The position numbers and the translations under genes were made by a program. From Candidatus Aphodousia gallistercoris (lineage in GTDB: Bacteria > Pseudomonadota > Gammaproteobacteria > Burkholderiales > Burkholderiaceae_F), in NCBI GenBank assembly GCA_018714185.1, contig DVNT01000039.1, forward strand, positions 1 through 35,283: a DNA stretch of 35,283 nucleotides, in the 5' to 3' direction. Each line of letters starts with the position of its first letter. The first letter of the stretch is position 1. Positions 27,180-34,607 of this stretch are shown here, in pieces. The notes beneath the pieces are model-generated. The model did no database searches. It saw only the letters and a list, made by a program, of their open reading frames with translations, and was not told the origin of the DNA.

Positions 27180-28160
27180 ATGTTGGAATTTTTTATCAGA
27201 CGGTTACTTCAAGCGGCCCTTGTGCTGCTCACGGTTGCCTTTATTGCGTTTTTGCTTTTTCAGTTTGTCGGCGACCCGGTCTCTCAGATGCTCGGCATCG
27301 AATCAACGCAAGAAGACCGCGAGCGGCTACGCGAAGCGCTTGGGCTAAACGATCCTTTTTACGTGCAGTTCCTGCACTTTATTGCCAATGCCGTGCAAGG
27401 CGACTTCGGCTTGAGCCTGCGCCAAGGCTCGCCCGTGTCCGAACTCATTGCCGATCGCTTTCCAGCCACCTTTGAGCTGGCCATGGTCAGCGTTCTCATC
27501 GCCACGGTGCTCGGCGTGGCCATGGGCGTTTTCGTTGCCATTTACAAAGAGAGCTTTATCGCACGCTTCCTGATGGGCTTTTCGCTTGTCGGCATCAGCC
27601 TACCTACGTTCTTGATCGGCATTTTGTTTATTCTTGTCTTTTCGGTCTGGCTCGGCTGGCTTCCTAGCTACGGGCGAGGCGAAGTCGTGCAGATCGGCTG
27701 GTGGTCGACGGGGCTACTTACCGCCGACGGGCTTAAGCACCTGCTGCTGCCCGCGGCCACGCTATCGATTTTCCAAATCGCCCTGATCATGCGGCTCGTG
27801 CGCGCCGAAATGCTCGAAGTGCTGCGCTCGGACTTTATCAAGTTTGCAAGGGCCCGAGGGTTGTCAGAGCGCTCGATTCATTTCCGCCACGCTCTCAAAA
27901 ACACCTTAATTCCGGTCATTACGATTGTGGGGCTGCAGCTTGGCGGTATCATCGCCTTTTCCATCGTCACCGAAACGGTCTTTCAGTGGCCTGGTCTCGG
28001 CCTGCTCTTTATCCAGGCCGTGCAGTTTGCCGATATTCCCGTCATGACGGCGTACCTGTGCCTGATTGCCCTCATGTTCGTTTTGATTAACTTTATCGTT
28101 GACTGGCTCTACACCGTGGTCGACCCGCGGCTCAAACCCGGTCTCTCGAGAAAGCACTAA
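27180..28160 (+). CDS. Peptide ABC transporter permease, DppB/GsiC-like
   Basis: This 326-residue inner-membrane permease has six predicted helices. The N-terminal FFIRRLLQAALVLLTVAFI is typical of the DppB/OppB group. The large periplasmic loop with VQGDFGLSLRQGSPVSELI follows. The cytoplasmic EAA loop FIKFARARGLSERSIHFRHA near residue 225 docks with the ATPases, and the tail VDPRLKPG is usual for the family. It pairs with the DppC-like permease starting 11 bp later. Confidence 0.93.
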   Translation: MLEFFIRRLLQAALVLLTVAFIAFLLFQFVGDPVSQMLGIESTQEDRERLREALGLNDPFYVQFLHFIANAVQGDFGLSLRQGSPVSELIADRFPATFELAMVSVLIATVLGVAMGVFVAIYKESFIARFLMGFSLVGISLPTFLIGILFILVFSVWLGWLPSYGRGEVVQIGWWSTGLLTADGLKHLLLPAATLSIFQIALIMRLVRAEMLEVLRSDFIKFARARGLSERSIHFRHALKNTLIPVITIVGLQLGGIIAFSIVTETVFQWPGLGLLFIQAVQFADIPVMTAYLCLIALMFVLINFIVDWLYTVVDPRLKPGLSRKH

Positions 28161-28171
28161 GGGAGGCCGCC

Positions 28172-29095
28172 ATGAACCGTATCTTGTTGAACTTAAAAAC
28201 CTTTGCCGATAGCGACCTTTTTTGGAGCTTCCGCCATAGCCCCGTGGCGGTGCTGGCGTTAGCCGTCACCGTTGCCATTTTGCTTGCAACGCTTTTTGCC
28301 CAAACGCTCGCGCCCTTTAATCCGTACGATCTTGCTTCGCTTGATCTCATGAACGCGCACTTGCCGCCATCTTGGCAGGAGTGGGGCGACGAGCGATTCT
28401 GGCTCGGCACCGATGACCAGGGACGGGACCTCTACTCCACGATCCTCTACGGCCTGAGATTGTCGCTTAAGATCGGCTTGATCTCGGTCATTCTCTCGCT
28501 CGTGCTCGGCGTTACTTTGGGGCTGGTCTCCGGTTACGTGGGCGGCAAGCTCGATGCCTGCATCATGCGCATCTGCGACGTGATGCTGAGCTTTCCGGCC
28601 ATTTTGATTGCCCTTTTAATTGACGGCATTGCCCGCGCGAGCTTGTCGCAGCAGATGCATGACAGCTTGGCCGAACCCGTGCTGATTTTAGCCATCACCC
28701 TCTCGGGCTGGGTGCAATATGCGCGCACCGTGCGCGGGCAAACGCTCGTGGAAAAACAAAAGGATTACGTGAGTGCGGCGCGGCTTATCGGCGCAAGCCC
28801 CGTGAGCATTCTCTTTAAGCACTTGATGCCCAACGTGATGAGTTCGGTCCTGGTCTTAGCGACCGTACACGTAGGCACGGCCGTCATCACCGAAGCGACG
28901 CTTTCCTTTTTAGGCGTGGGCGTCCCGCCCACGACGCCTTCGCTTGGCACGCTCATTCGCGTCGGCAATGAGTTTCTCTTTTCCGGCGAATGGTGGATCA
29001 CGATTTTCCCGGGCTTGGCACTCATTGCCTTGGTGCTCTCGGTTAACCTCTTGGGCGATTGGCTGCGCGATGCGCTCAACCCGAAATTGCGTTAG
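28172..29095 (+). CDS. Peptide ABC transporter permease, DppC/GsiD-like
   Basis: This 307-residue permease has six predicted helices. Landmarks are APFNPYDLASLDLMN in the first periplasmic part, FWLGTDDQGRDLYSTILYG near residue 75, the EAA loop KDYVSAARLIGASPVSILF near 195 and FLGVGVPPTTPSLGTLI near 250. The C-terminus ends NLLGDWLRDALNPKLR, the standard DppC ending. The start has GGGAGG upstream, and the next gene follows after 12 bp. Confidence 0.93.
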   Translation: MNRILLNLKTFADSDLFWSFRHSPVAVLALAVTVAILLATLFAQTLAPFNPYDLASLDLMNAHLPPSWQEWGDERFWLGTDDQGRDLYSTILYGLRLSLKIGLISVILSLVLGVTLGLVSGYVGGKLDACIMRICDVMLSFPAILIALLIDGIARASLSQQMHDSLAEPVLILAITLSGWVQYARTVRGQTLVEKQKDYVSAARLIGASPVSILFKHLMPNVMSSVLVLATVHVGTAVITEATLSFLGVGVPPTTPSLGTLIRVGNEFLFSGEWWITIFPGLALIALVLSVNLLGDWLRDALNPKLR

Positions 29096-29107
29096 GAGCC
29101 TACGATC

Positions 29108-30103
29108 ATGTCAGACAATGTTTTGGAAGTAAAGCACCTGCGCATCGAGTTTCCAACGCGCAAAGGCACGCTCGTTGCCGTTGATGATGTCAGCTTTGAC
29201 ATTAAGGAAGGCGAAATCCTGGGCCTGGTCGGCGAGTCCGGAGCCGGCAAGTCGCTCACCGGCGCGGCCGTCATCGGGCTATTGGAGCCGCCCGGCCGCA
29301 TTGCCGCGGGCGAAATCATCGTCGCCGGCCGCCGCGTTGACGGGCTAAGCAACGCGCAAATGTCGCACGTAAGAGGAGCCATGATCGGCGCCATTTTCCA
29401 GGATCCGCTCACCTCGCTCGATCCCTTGATGACAATCGGCGATCAGCTCATTGAAACCATTGAGCGGCACCTGCATCTGCCAAAGGACAAGGCCAAAGAG
29501 CGCGCCATCGAACTTTTGGCGCGCACGGGAATTCCTGCCCCCGAAAAGCGCTTGGGGCACTACCCGCACCAGTTCTCGGGCGGCATGCGCCAGCGCGTGG
29601 TAATTGCCTTGGCGCTTGCGGCCAAGCCCCGGCTTATCATCGCCGATGAACCCACCACGGCACTGGACGTCTCGGTTCAAGCGCAAATTATCGATTTGCT
29701 TAAAAGCTTGACGGCTGAGTCCGACGCCGGCGTGCTGCTCGTTACCCACGACATGGGCGTTATTGCAGAAACGGTCAACCGCGTGGCGGTCATGTATGCC
29801 GGCCGCATCGTGGAAATCGGGCCCGTAGCCGAAGTGCTTCATCATCCGAAGCACCCCTACACGAAAGGCCTCATGGCGGCCATTCCCGATATGACGGAGT
29901 CGGGCGAATTTTTGCACCAAATTGAAGGCTCCATGCCGAGCTTGGCGAAAATCCCTTCGGGGTGCGCTTTCCATAACCGCTGCCCCCGGGCGTGCGAGCG
30001 GTGCGTGGCCGAACGCCCGCCTTTGACCGAACGGGGCCCGCAGCATAGCGTAGCCTGCTGGCTAAGCGAAAAACATGACGCCTCGGAGGAAAACCATGAC
30101 TAA
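29108..30103 (+). CDS. Peptide ABC transporter ATP-binding protein, DppD-like
   Basis: This 331-residue ABC ATPase has Walker A GESGAGKS (42-49), the Q-loop in [10 protein letters not shown], the signature FSGGMRQR from residue 156, Walker B LIIADE (D180, E181) and the switch histidine in LLVTHDMG. The C-terminal oligopeptide-transporter extension contains [15 protein letters not shown], whose four cysteines bind an Fe-S cluster in some DppD homologues. The stop overlaps the start of the next ATPase gene by 8 bp. Confidence 0.94.
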   Translation: MSDNVLEVKHLRIEFPTRKGTLVAVDDVSFDIKEGEILGLVGESGAGKSLTGAAVIGLLEPPGRIAAGEIIVAGRRVDGLSNAQMSHVRGAMIGAIFQDPLTSLDPLMTIGDQLIETIERHLHLPKDKAKERAIELLARTGIPAPEKRLGHYPHQFSGGMRQRVVIALALAAKPRLIIADEPTTALDVSVQAQIIDLLKSLTAESDAGVLLVTHDMGVIAETVNRVAVMYAGRIVEIGPVAEVLHHPKHPYTKGLMAAIPDMTESGEFLHQIEGSMPSLAKIPSGCAFHNRCPRACERCVAERPPLTERGPQHSVACWLSEKHDASEENHD

Positions 30104-31112
30104 AGCCAATAATACCCAGGACGTCTTGGTCAGCGTCAAGCACTTAACAAAAGTATTCGATGTATCGGCGCCCTGGCTTACCCGCGTCCTAAACCGTGAA
30201 CCGAGAACAACGCTAACGGCCGTCGATGACGTAAGCTTTGACATCCGCCGCGGCGAAATTCTCTCCTTAGTGGGCGAATCCGGCTGCGGCAAGAGTACGA
30301 CCGCCAAGCTTCTTTGCGGCCTGTATGAGCCGACTTCGGGCGAAGTCGCCATTGACGGGACCAATATTAATGATCCTCATGCGCTTAAAGCTGCCAGGCG
30401 GCGCGTCAATATGATTTTCCAAGACCCGTACGCGAGCCTTAATCCCCGTTGGCGCGTGAAGGACATCATTGCCGAACCGATCCGGGTACAGAAGCTTCTT
30501 CATACCCGGGAGGATATCGAACATCGAGTGGGCGAACTCATGCAGCTTGTGAAACTCAATCCGGAAGATAGCGAGAAATTTCCCCACCAATTCTCGGGCG
30601 GTCAGCGGCAGCGCATCTCCATTGCCCGGGCGCTCGCGAGCAAGCCGGAATTTCTCATTTGCGACGAGCCGACCTCGGCGCTAGACGTTTCCGTGCAGGC
30701 GCAGATCCTCAATTTGATGGTAAGCATTCAGAAAAAGGTCGGCCTCACCTATCTGTTTATCTCGCATAACCTCTCGGTGGTGCACCATATCTCCGACCGC
30801 GTAGGTGTCATGTACTTGGGGCGCTTGGTGGAACTCGCGCCGAAAAAAGAGCTTTTCCAATCGCCCAAGCACCCCTACACCAAAATGCTTTTGGATGCGA
30901 TTCCGGACATGAGCATGAGCGGCAAACGCCGCACCGCCATCCAAGGCGAAGTCCCCAATCCGCTAAATCCTCCGACCGGCTGCGCCTTTCATCCGCGCTG
31001 CCCCTTGGCCGGAGAACGCTGCCGGCGCGAATGCCCGAAGCTGCGCGAATACACGATCAACGGACAAAGCGTGAGCGTGGCTTGCCACGCGATGGAAAAA
31101 GCGGCTCGCTAA
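30096..31112 (+). CDS. Peptide ABC transporter ATP-binding protein, DppF-like
   Basis: This 338-residue ABC ATPase is the partner of the DppD-like subunit. Walker A is GESGCGKS (60-67), the Q-loop FQDPYASLNPRW, the signature FSGGQRQR from residue 166 and Walker B LICDE (D190). The histidine in LFISHNLS follows. The C-terminus has GCAFHPRCPLAGERC, again with the oligopeptide-type cysteine motif. The frame can be extended to 30075, but the ATG at 30096 has CGGAGGA 5 nt upstream and overlaps the previous stop, so it is preferred. It ends the operon at a terminator. Confidence 0.94.
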   Translation: MTKANNTQDVLVSVKHLTKVFDVSAPWLTRVLNREPRTTLTAVDDVSFDIRRGEILSLVGESGCGKSTTAKLLCGLYEPTSGEVAIDGTNINDPHALKAARRRVNMIFQDPYASLNPRWRVKDIIAEPIRVQKLLHTREDIEHRVGELMQLVKLNPEDSEKFPHQFSGGQRQRISIARALASKPEFLICDEPTSALDVSVQAQILNLMVSIQKKVGLTYLFISHNLSVVHHISDRVGVMYLGRLVELAPKKELFQSPKHPYTKMLLDAIPDMSMSGKRRTAIQGEVPNPLNPPTGCAFHPRCPLAGERCRRECPKLREYTINGQSVSVACHAMEKAAR

Positions 31113-31121
31113 AGCGCTGCA

Positions 31122-31147
31122 GAGGCCTCTCGAAGGCCTCTTCTTTT
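31122..31147 (+). terminator. Terminator of the peptide ABC operon
   Basis: GAGGCCT/AGGCCTC with a CTCGA loop is followed by TTCTTTT. It lies 9 bp after the last operon gene and touches the stop of the convergent Asp-rich gene. Confidence 0.8.
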
Positions 31148-31361
31148 ACCGACGAGGGCGGGGACGCCGGCGATCATCATCGTCATCATCGTCATCATCG
31201 TCGTCCCACCGGTCGTCGTCATCATCGTCATCATCATCTTCGTAGCGGTCATCGTCGAAACGATCATCATCGTCACGCTCGTCCTCGGCCATGGCCGCAC
31301 CGCAACCGGCAGCCAATAAGGAGCCTAAAAAGAGAGCAAATTGTCGTCTGGAAATGGCCAT
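31146..31361 (-). CDS. Small Tat-signal Asp-rich exported protein
   Basis: This is a 71-residue protein. Residues 4-9 (SRRQFA) with a hydrophobic core to about residue 20 form a twin-arginine signal. Cleavage after AMA (residue 25) is likely, and LLAAGC at 15-20 could alternatively act as a lipobox. The mature part is almost only Asp and Arg: 28 Asp in about 46 residues, in blocks of 4, 3, 9 and 11, separated by Arg-aromatic pairs (RF, RY, RW) and ending RRRPRPRR. A strong GGGAGGA lies 7 nt before the ATG, which supports a real gene over the His-rich frame on the other strand. No function is known. The acidic blocks suggest binding of divalent cations. Confidence 0.7.
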   Translation of the reverse strand: MAISRRQFALFLGSLLAAGCGAAMAEDERDDDDRFDDDRYEDDDDDDDDDRWDDDDDDDDDDDRRRPRPRR

Positions 31362-31404
31362 GGCGTCCTCCCGGAAAATGGAAATGGGCTCACCACCAGT
31401 ATCT

Positions 31405-31440
31405 CAAAAAAAAATTCTTATTGAAATGTTTTTTCAATAA
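31405..31440 (-). terminator. Orphan terminator upstream of the Asp-rich gene
   Basis: TTATTGAAA/TTTCAATAA forms a perfect 9-bp stem (31418-31440). On the minus strand it is followed by GAA and nine T's. No minus-strand gene lies upstream of it. It could end an unannotated small RNA or act as a leader attenuator for the Asp-rich gene starting at 31361. Confidence 0.6.
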
Positions 31441-31532
31441 TGAAGCTCAAATCCAATGGACTCGTTCACGTTAAAGAACAATGTAAAGATTGCGTTTTGT
31501 TTGCGCTAGATCGTTTCCTTGAAAATATCTCT

Positions 31533-31560
31533 TTGGTCGGAAACGAAAGCCCGATAGAAT
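31533..31560 (+). promoter_or_regulatory. Candidate promoter of the abgA-like gene
   Basis: TTGGTC and TAGAAT are separated by 16 bp. The leader then contains a CCGGC/GCCGG hairpin (31586-31601) and an AAGGGAG ribosome-binding site (31611-31617) ahead of the ATG at 31626. Confidence 0.5.
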
Positions 31561-31625
31561 AAATATGTTAAGCACAATAAATTACCCGGCGTTGTTGCCG
31601 GCTTTACCATAAGGGAGAAAAACTC

Positions 31626-32930
31626 ATGGATCAAGACCTCAAGGCGAAAATTGAAGAGTTAATTCCGAACCTTTCTAAAGTTCGCCGCGACTTTCACAAA
31701 CACCCGGAATCCGGCTGGACGGAATTCCGCACGGCCTCCATTGCCATCAAGAAGATGCAAGAGCTCGGCTACAAGATCACCATGGGTGCCGATGCCGTTG
31801 ATCGTGAATCCATGATGGGCGTGCCGCCGGCCGACGTGCTTAAAAAGCACATGGAACGTGCCGTAGCCCAAGGCGCCGATCCCGCCCTCGTTGAAAAAAT
31901 GCAAGGCGGCATGACCGGCTTCTGGGCCGACATGGACTTCGGCGGCGAAGGTCCGTTCTTGGCCGTGCGTTTTGACATGGACTGCAACGATGTGACCGAA
32001 TGCCCCGATGTTGACCACCGTCCGAACAAAGAAGGCTTTGCCTCGGTGAACAAGGGTGCCATGCACGCTTGCGGCCACGACGGCCATATGGCCATCGGCT
32101 TAGCGTTGGCTGAAGTGGTTGCTGCCATGCGCGACAAATTCCAAGGCAAGATTCGCTTTATCTTCCAACCGGCCGAAGAAGGCGTGCGCGGCGCCATGCC
32201 GATGGAACGTGCCGGTGCCGTCAAAGGCGTGGATGAAATCTTCGGCATGCATATCGGCTTTCAAGCCAACAACATGGGCAAGGTGATTTGCGGCACGAAG
32301 AACTTCTTGGCCACGACCAAGGCCGACATTACCTTCACGGGCGTGCCCGCTCACGCCGGCAATGCGCCTGAAGAAGGTAAGAATGCCCTCTTGTCGGCGG
32401 CCACGGCCCTTTTGAACATGCACGCCATCCCGCGCTCAGGCAAGGGCGATACCCGCATCACCGTGGGCAAATTAAACGGCGGCGAAGGCCGCAACGTGAT
32501 TCCCCCGAAGGCCACGATGGTTTTGGAAACCCGCGGCATTACCTCGGCTTTGGACGAATACATGTTCGGCGAAGTCAAGCGCATTGCCAAAGCGGCTGCC
32601 GAAATGTGGGGTTGCGGCTATGAAATCGACATCAAGGGCGGCACCAAGAGCGGCGAATCCGACCTCGAAGTCGCCAAGATCGTGGCCGAAGAAGCCCGCG
32701 ACATGGGGTGCTTTACCGACGTGATCGAAGAACAAAACTTCGGCGCGTCCGAAGACTATTCGCACTTCATGAGCACGGTGCAAGCCGCCGGCGGCAAGGG
32801 CACGTACGTGCAAGTGGGTTCCTCTTTGCGTGCCGGCCACCACAACAGCCACTTTGACTTTGACGAACAAACGCTTGCCAACGCGCTTGAATTGATGAGC
32901 CGTTGCGTCTTCCGCACGCTCGCTAAGTAA
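31626..32930 (+). CDS. AbgA-like M20 amidohydrolase (p-aminobenzoyl-glutamate hydrolase type)
   Basis: This 434-residue M20D enzyme resembles E. coli AbgA closely in its motifs: RRDFHKHPESGWTEFRTA (residues 20-37), the DHRPNKEGFASVNKG insert, MHACGHDGH with C149 and H151, QPAEEG with E184/E185, VPAHAGNAPEEG near 245 and GHHNSHFDFDEQ near the end. AbgA with AbgB splits the folate breakdown product p-aminobenzoyl-glutamate. No abgB or abgT partner is next to it, so it may act alone or on another acyl-amino acid. It has its own promoter, a strong ribosome-binding site and a strong terminator. It follows the peptide ABC operon. Confidence 0.85.
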   Translation: MDQDLKAKIEELIPNLSKVRRDFHKHPESGWTEFRTASIAIKKMQELGYKITMGADAVDRESMMGVPPADVLKKHMERAVAQGADPALVEKMQGGMTGFWADMDFGGEGPFLAVRFDMDCNDVTECPDVDHRPNKEGFASVNKGAMHACGHDGHMAIGLALAEVVAAMRDKFQGKIRFIFQPAEEGVRGAMPMERAGAVKGVDEIFGMHIGFQANNMGKVICGTKNFLATTKADITFTGVPAHAGNAPEEGKNALLSAATALLNMHAIPRSGKGDTRITVGKLNGGEGRNVIPPKATMVLETRGITSALDEYMFGEVKRIAKAAAEMWGCGYEIDIKGGTKSGESDLEVAKIVAEEARDMGCFTDVIEEQNFGASEDYSHFMSTVQAAGGKGTYVQVGSSLRAGHHNSHFDFDEQTLANALELMSRCVFRTLAK

Positions 32931-32952
32931 AAGTCTCTTTTTAGGCTAAACG

Positions 32953-32985
32953 GGCTGCAGCGAACATTCGCTGCAGCCTTTTTTT
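32953..32985 (+). terminator. Strong terminator of the abgA-like gene
   Basis: GGCTGCAGCGAA pairs perfectly with TTCGCTGCAGCC and is followed by seven T's. Confidence 0.92.
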
Positions 32986-33069
32986 CACATTCAAACTTAG
33001 AAAAAATTTGAAGATTCTTGCCCAAAGGAGTACCTTGAAGCAATCTCCGCATTTTAGGAACACCCCGCC

Positions 33070-33930
33070 ATGCTCCGCTATTTGCTTGCCATGACCATCT
33101 TCGGCACGATCGGCTTATTCGTGCGCTTTATCGAATTGCCCTCCACGGTCATTGCCCTTTCGCGCGGAATCATCGGGACGCTGTTTTTGTTGTGTGTTGT
33201 CTTTCTAAGTGGACAAAAACTTCGAACGGCCGTGATTAAGCAAAATGCGGTTCGGTTGCTCGCGGCCGGCATCATGCTCGGGCTGAACTGGATTTTTCTT
33301 TTCGAAGCCTACCGCTTCACGAGCGTTGCTTCGGCAACGCTCGCCTACTACATGGCGCCGGTCATTTTGATCATCCTCTCGCCCGTCGTTCTTAAAGAAC
33401 GCGTTTCGGCCGTGAAATGGCTTTGCGTGCTGGTGGCTCTCATCGGCATGGTCCTAACGTCCGGCTTGCTTGATGCCAATCAAAGCACCGGCTGGCACGG
33501 CATCCTGATGGGGCTTGTGGCCGCCTGCTTTTACGCAGGCGTCGTGCTAAACAATAAGTTTCTGCGCGATCTCACGCCTTATGAATCGACCGTCTCACAG
33601 CTTTTAATTTCGGGTTTGGTATTGCTGCCCTACGTACTTGCCACGGTTGAGCTTGACCCGGCGCAAATTCCCTCGCAAACGATTTGGCTCACGCTCACGG
33701 TCGGCATCGTGCACACCGGGATTGCCTACTGGCTTTACTTTTCCGCCTTGCCGAGACTGGAAGCGGCCCGCATTGCCATCTTTTCCTACATCGATCCGGC
33801 CGTGGCGATTTTGCTCTCCGTCTTCGTTTTGATGGAGCCCATGTCGGCAAGCGGCATCGCCGGAGCCTTTTTAATTTTGGGGGCGGCGCTTGCGAGTGAA
33901 CTTTCGACCACGAAACGTCCGCACGCCTAA
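33070..33930 (+). CDS. EamA/DMT family transporter
   Basis: This 286-residue inner-membrane protein has ten predicted helices formed by two EamA repeats (about residues 3-130 and 145-280). Helix-rich motifs include MLGLNWIFLFEAYRFTSVA near residue 70 and the second-repeat AARIAIFSYIDPAVAILLSV near 235, both usual for the family. Relatives export amino acids or other small metabolites, and the substrate is not predictable. AGGAAC precedes the ATG. It stands alone between the abgA-like and rhodanese genes. Confidence 0.87.
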   Translation: MLRYLLAMTIFGTIGLFVRFIELPSTVIALSRGIIGTLFLLCVVFLSGQKLRTAVIKQNAVRLLAAGIMLGLNWIFLFEAYRFTSVASATLAYYMAPVILIILSPVVLKERVSAVKWLCVLVALIGMVLTSGLLDANQSTGWHGILMGLVAACFYAGVVLNNKFLRDLTPYESTVSQLLISGLVLLPYVLATVELDPAQIPSQTIWLTLTVGIVHTGIAYWLYFSALPRLEAARIAIFSYIDPAVAILLSVFVLMEPMSASGIAGAFLILGAALASELSTTKRPHA

Positions 33931-33985
33931 CCTCGCTGTCGGCTTACAATAGGTAACGGTCTTTTTTTTCGAGAAAGGAGAAGCC

Positions 33986-34426
33986 ATGTCTGTTCAAAAA
34001 TCCCTTATGCTCGACGCACTGCTTTTCGGCCTCGCGGCAGGGGCAGCCCAAGCGCTTGAGCCCGTTAATCCGCAACCGGCCATGCCGCTCACGTTTGAGC
34101 ATCCGGCCTACCAGAAGGTCACGCCCGAAGTGGCCCAGCAGATGATCGAAGACGGTGTGGTGGTGCTTGACGTACGCAATCCCGTGGAGCGGCTCAAAGA
34201 AGGCTATATTGCCGGCTCGTATAATGTTTCGCTTCAAGCACTCAAGCCCGGCGCCCGTTTAGCCTTTGCCCCGGACTTGGACCAAAAGATTCTTGTGCAT
34301 TGCCGCAGTGGCGTGCGTGCCGAACAAGCTGCCAAAATCCTCGTTCAAACCGGCTACCGCCATGTCTACAACATGTACGGGACGCTGCAATGGCCTTACG
34401 GGCTCGTTAACGGCAAAGAAAATTAA
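33986..34426 (+). CDS. Exported rhodanese-domain protein
   Basis: This is a 146-residue protein with an N-terminal hydrophobic segment that fits a Sec signal peptide ending near AQA (residue 23). A single rhodanese domain follows. VVVLDVRNPVERLKEGYIAG lies near residue 58, and the active-site loop CRSGVR starts at the catalytic C106, followed by AEQAAKIL. Rhodaneses carry sulfane sulfur on this cysteine. A periplasmic location is inferred from the signal, which has only one early Lys and an Asp in its core, so it may be weak. GAAAGGAG before the ATG is a strong ribosome-binding site. A terminator follows. Confidence 0.87.
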   Translation: MSVQKSLMLDALLFGLAAGAAQALEPVNPQPAMPLTFEHPAYQKVTPEVAQQMIEDGVVVLDVRNPVERLKEGYIAGSYNVSLQALKPGARLAFAPDLDQKILVHCRSGVRAEQAAKILVQTGYRHVYNMYGTLQWPYGLVNGKEN

Positions 34427-34442
34427 TTTCACCGAGCAAAAC

Positions 34443-34478
34443 GTTCGCCGTCTGCGCCGATGGCGAACTTTTCTTTTT
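34443..34478 (+). terminator. Terminator after the rhodanese gene
   Basis: GTTCGCC/GGCGAAC forms a 7-bp stem with a 12-nt loop and is followed by TTTTCTTTTTTT. Confidence 0.85.
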
Positions 34479-34607
34479 TTCAATACGATGCGCTTTAGGT
34501 GAACCTGCCCCGGCATGCTCCCGCCAAAACGTTTTTCTGTCACTGGTATCCCTGGAGGCTGCGCGAAAAGAAACGATGCGAAGGCCTTTCGATCGCGCGG
34601 ATTTTTT

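Noticed and set aside
25494..31112. Specific naming of the ABC operon as dppABCDF or gsiBCD
   Set aside because: Motifs give the family and subunit types, but the ligand cannot be read from the binding protein, so no specific symbol was given.
31160..31290. Trinucleotide repeat tract considered as a non-coding microsatellite
   Set aside because: The tract keeps an open frame with Tat signal and Shine-Dalgarno upstream, so coding is the better explanation.
31031..31474. His-rich 147-codon frame on the plus strand across the Asp-rich gene
   Set aside because: It starts inside the DppF-like gene and runs through the operon terminator, and its HHRHHRH stretches are the reverse reading of Asp codons. 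The minus frame has a signal peptide and a strong ribosome-binding site.
31440..31562. 40-codon ORF on the plus strand (starts MKLKSNGLVH)
   Set aside because: The ATG is at the edge of a terminator stem with no ribosome-binding site, and the ORF covers the candidate abgA-like promoter. No relative is recognised.
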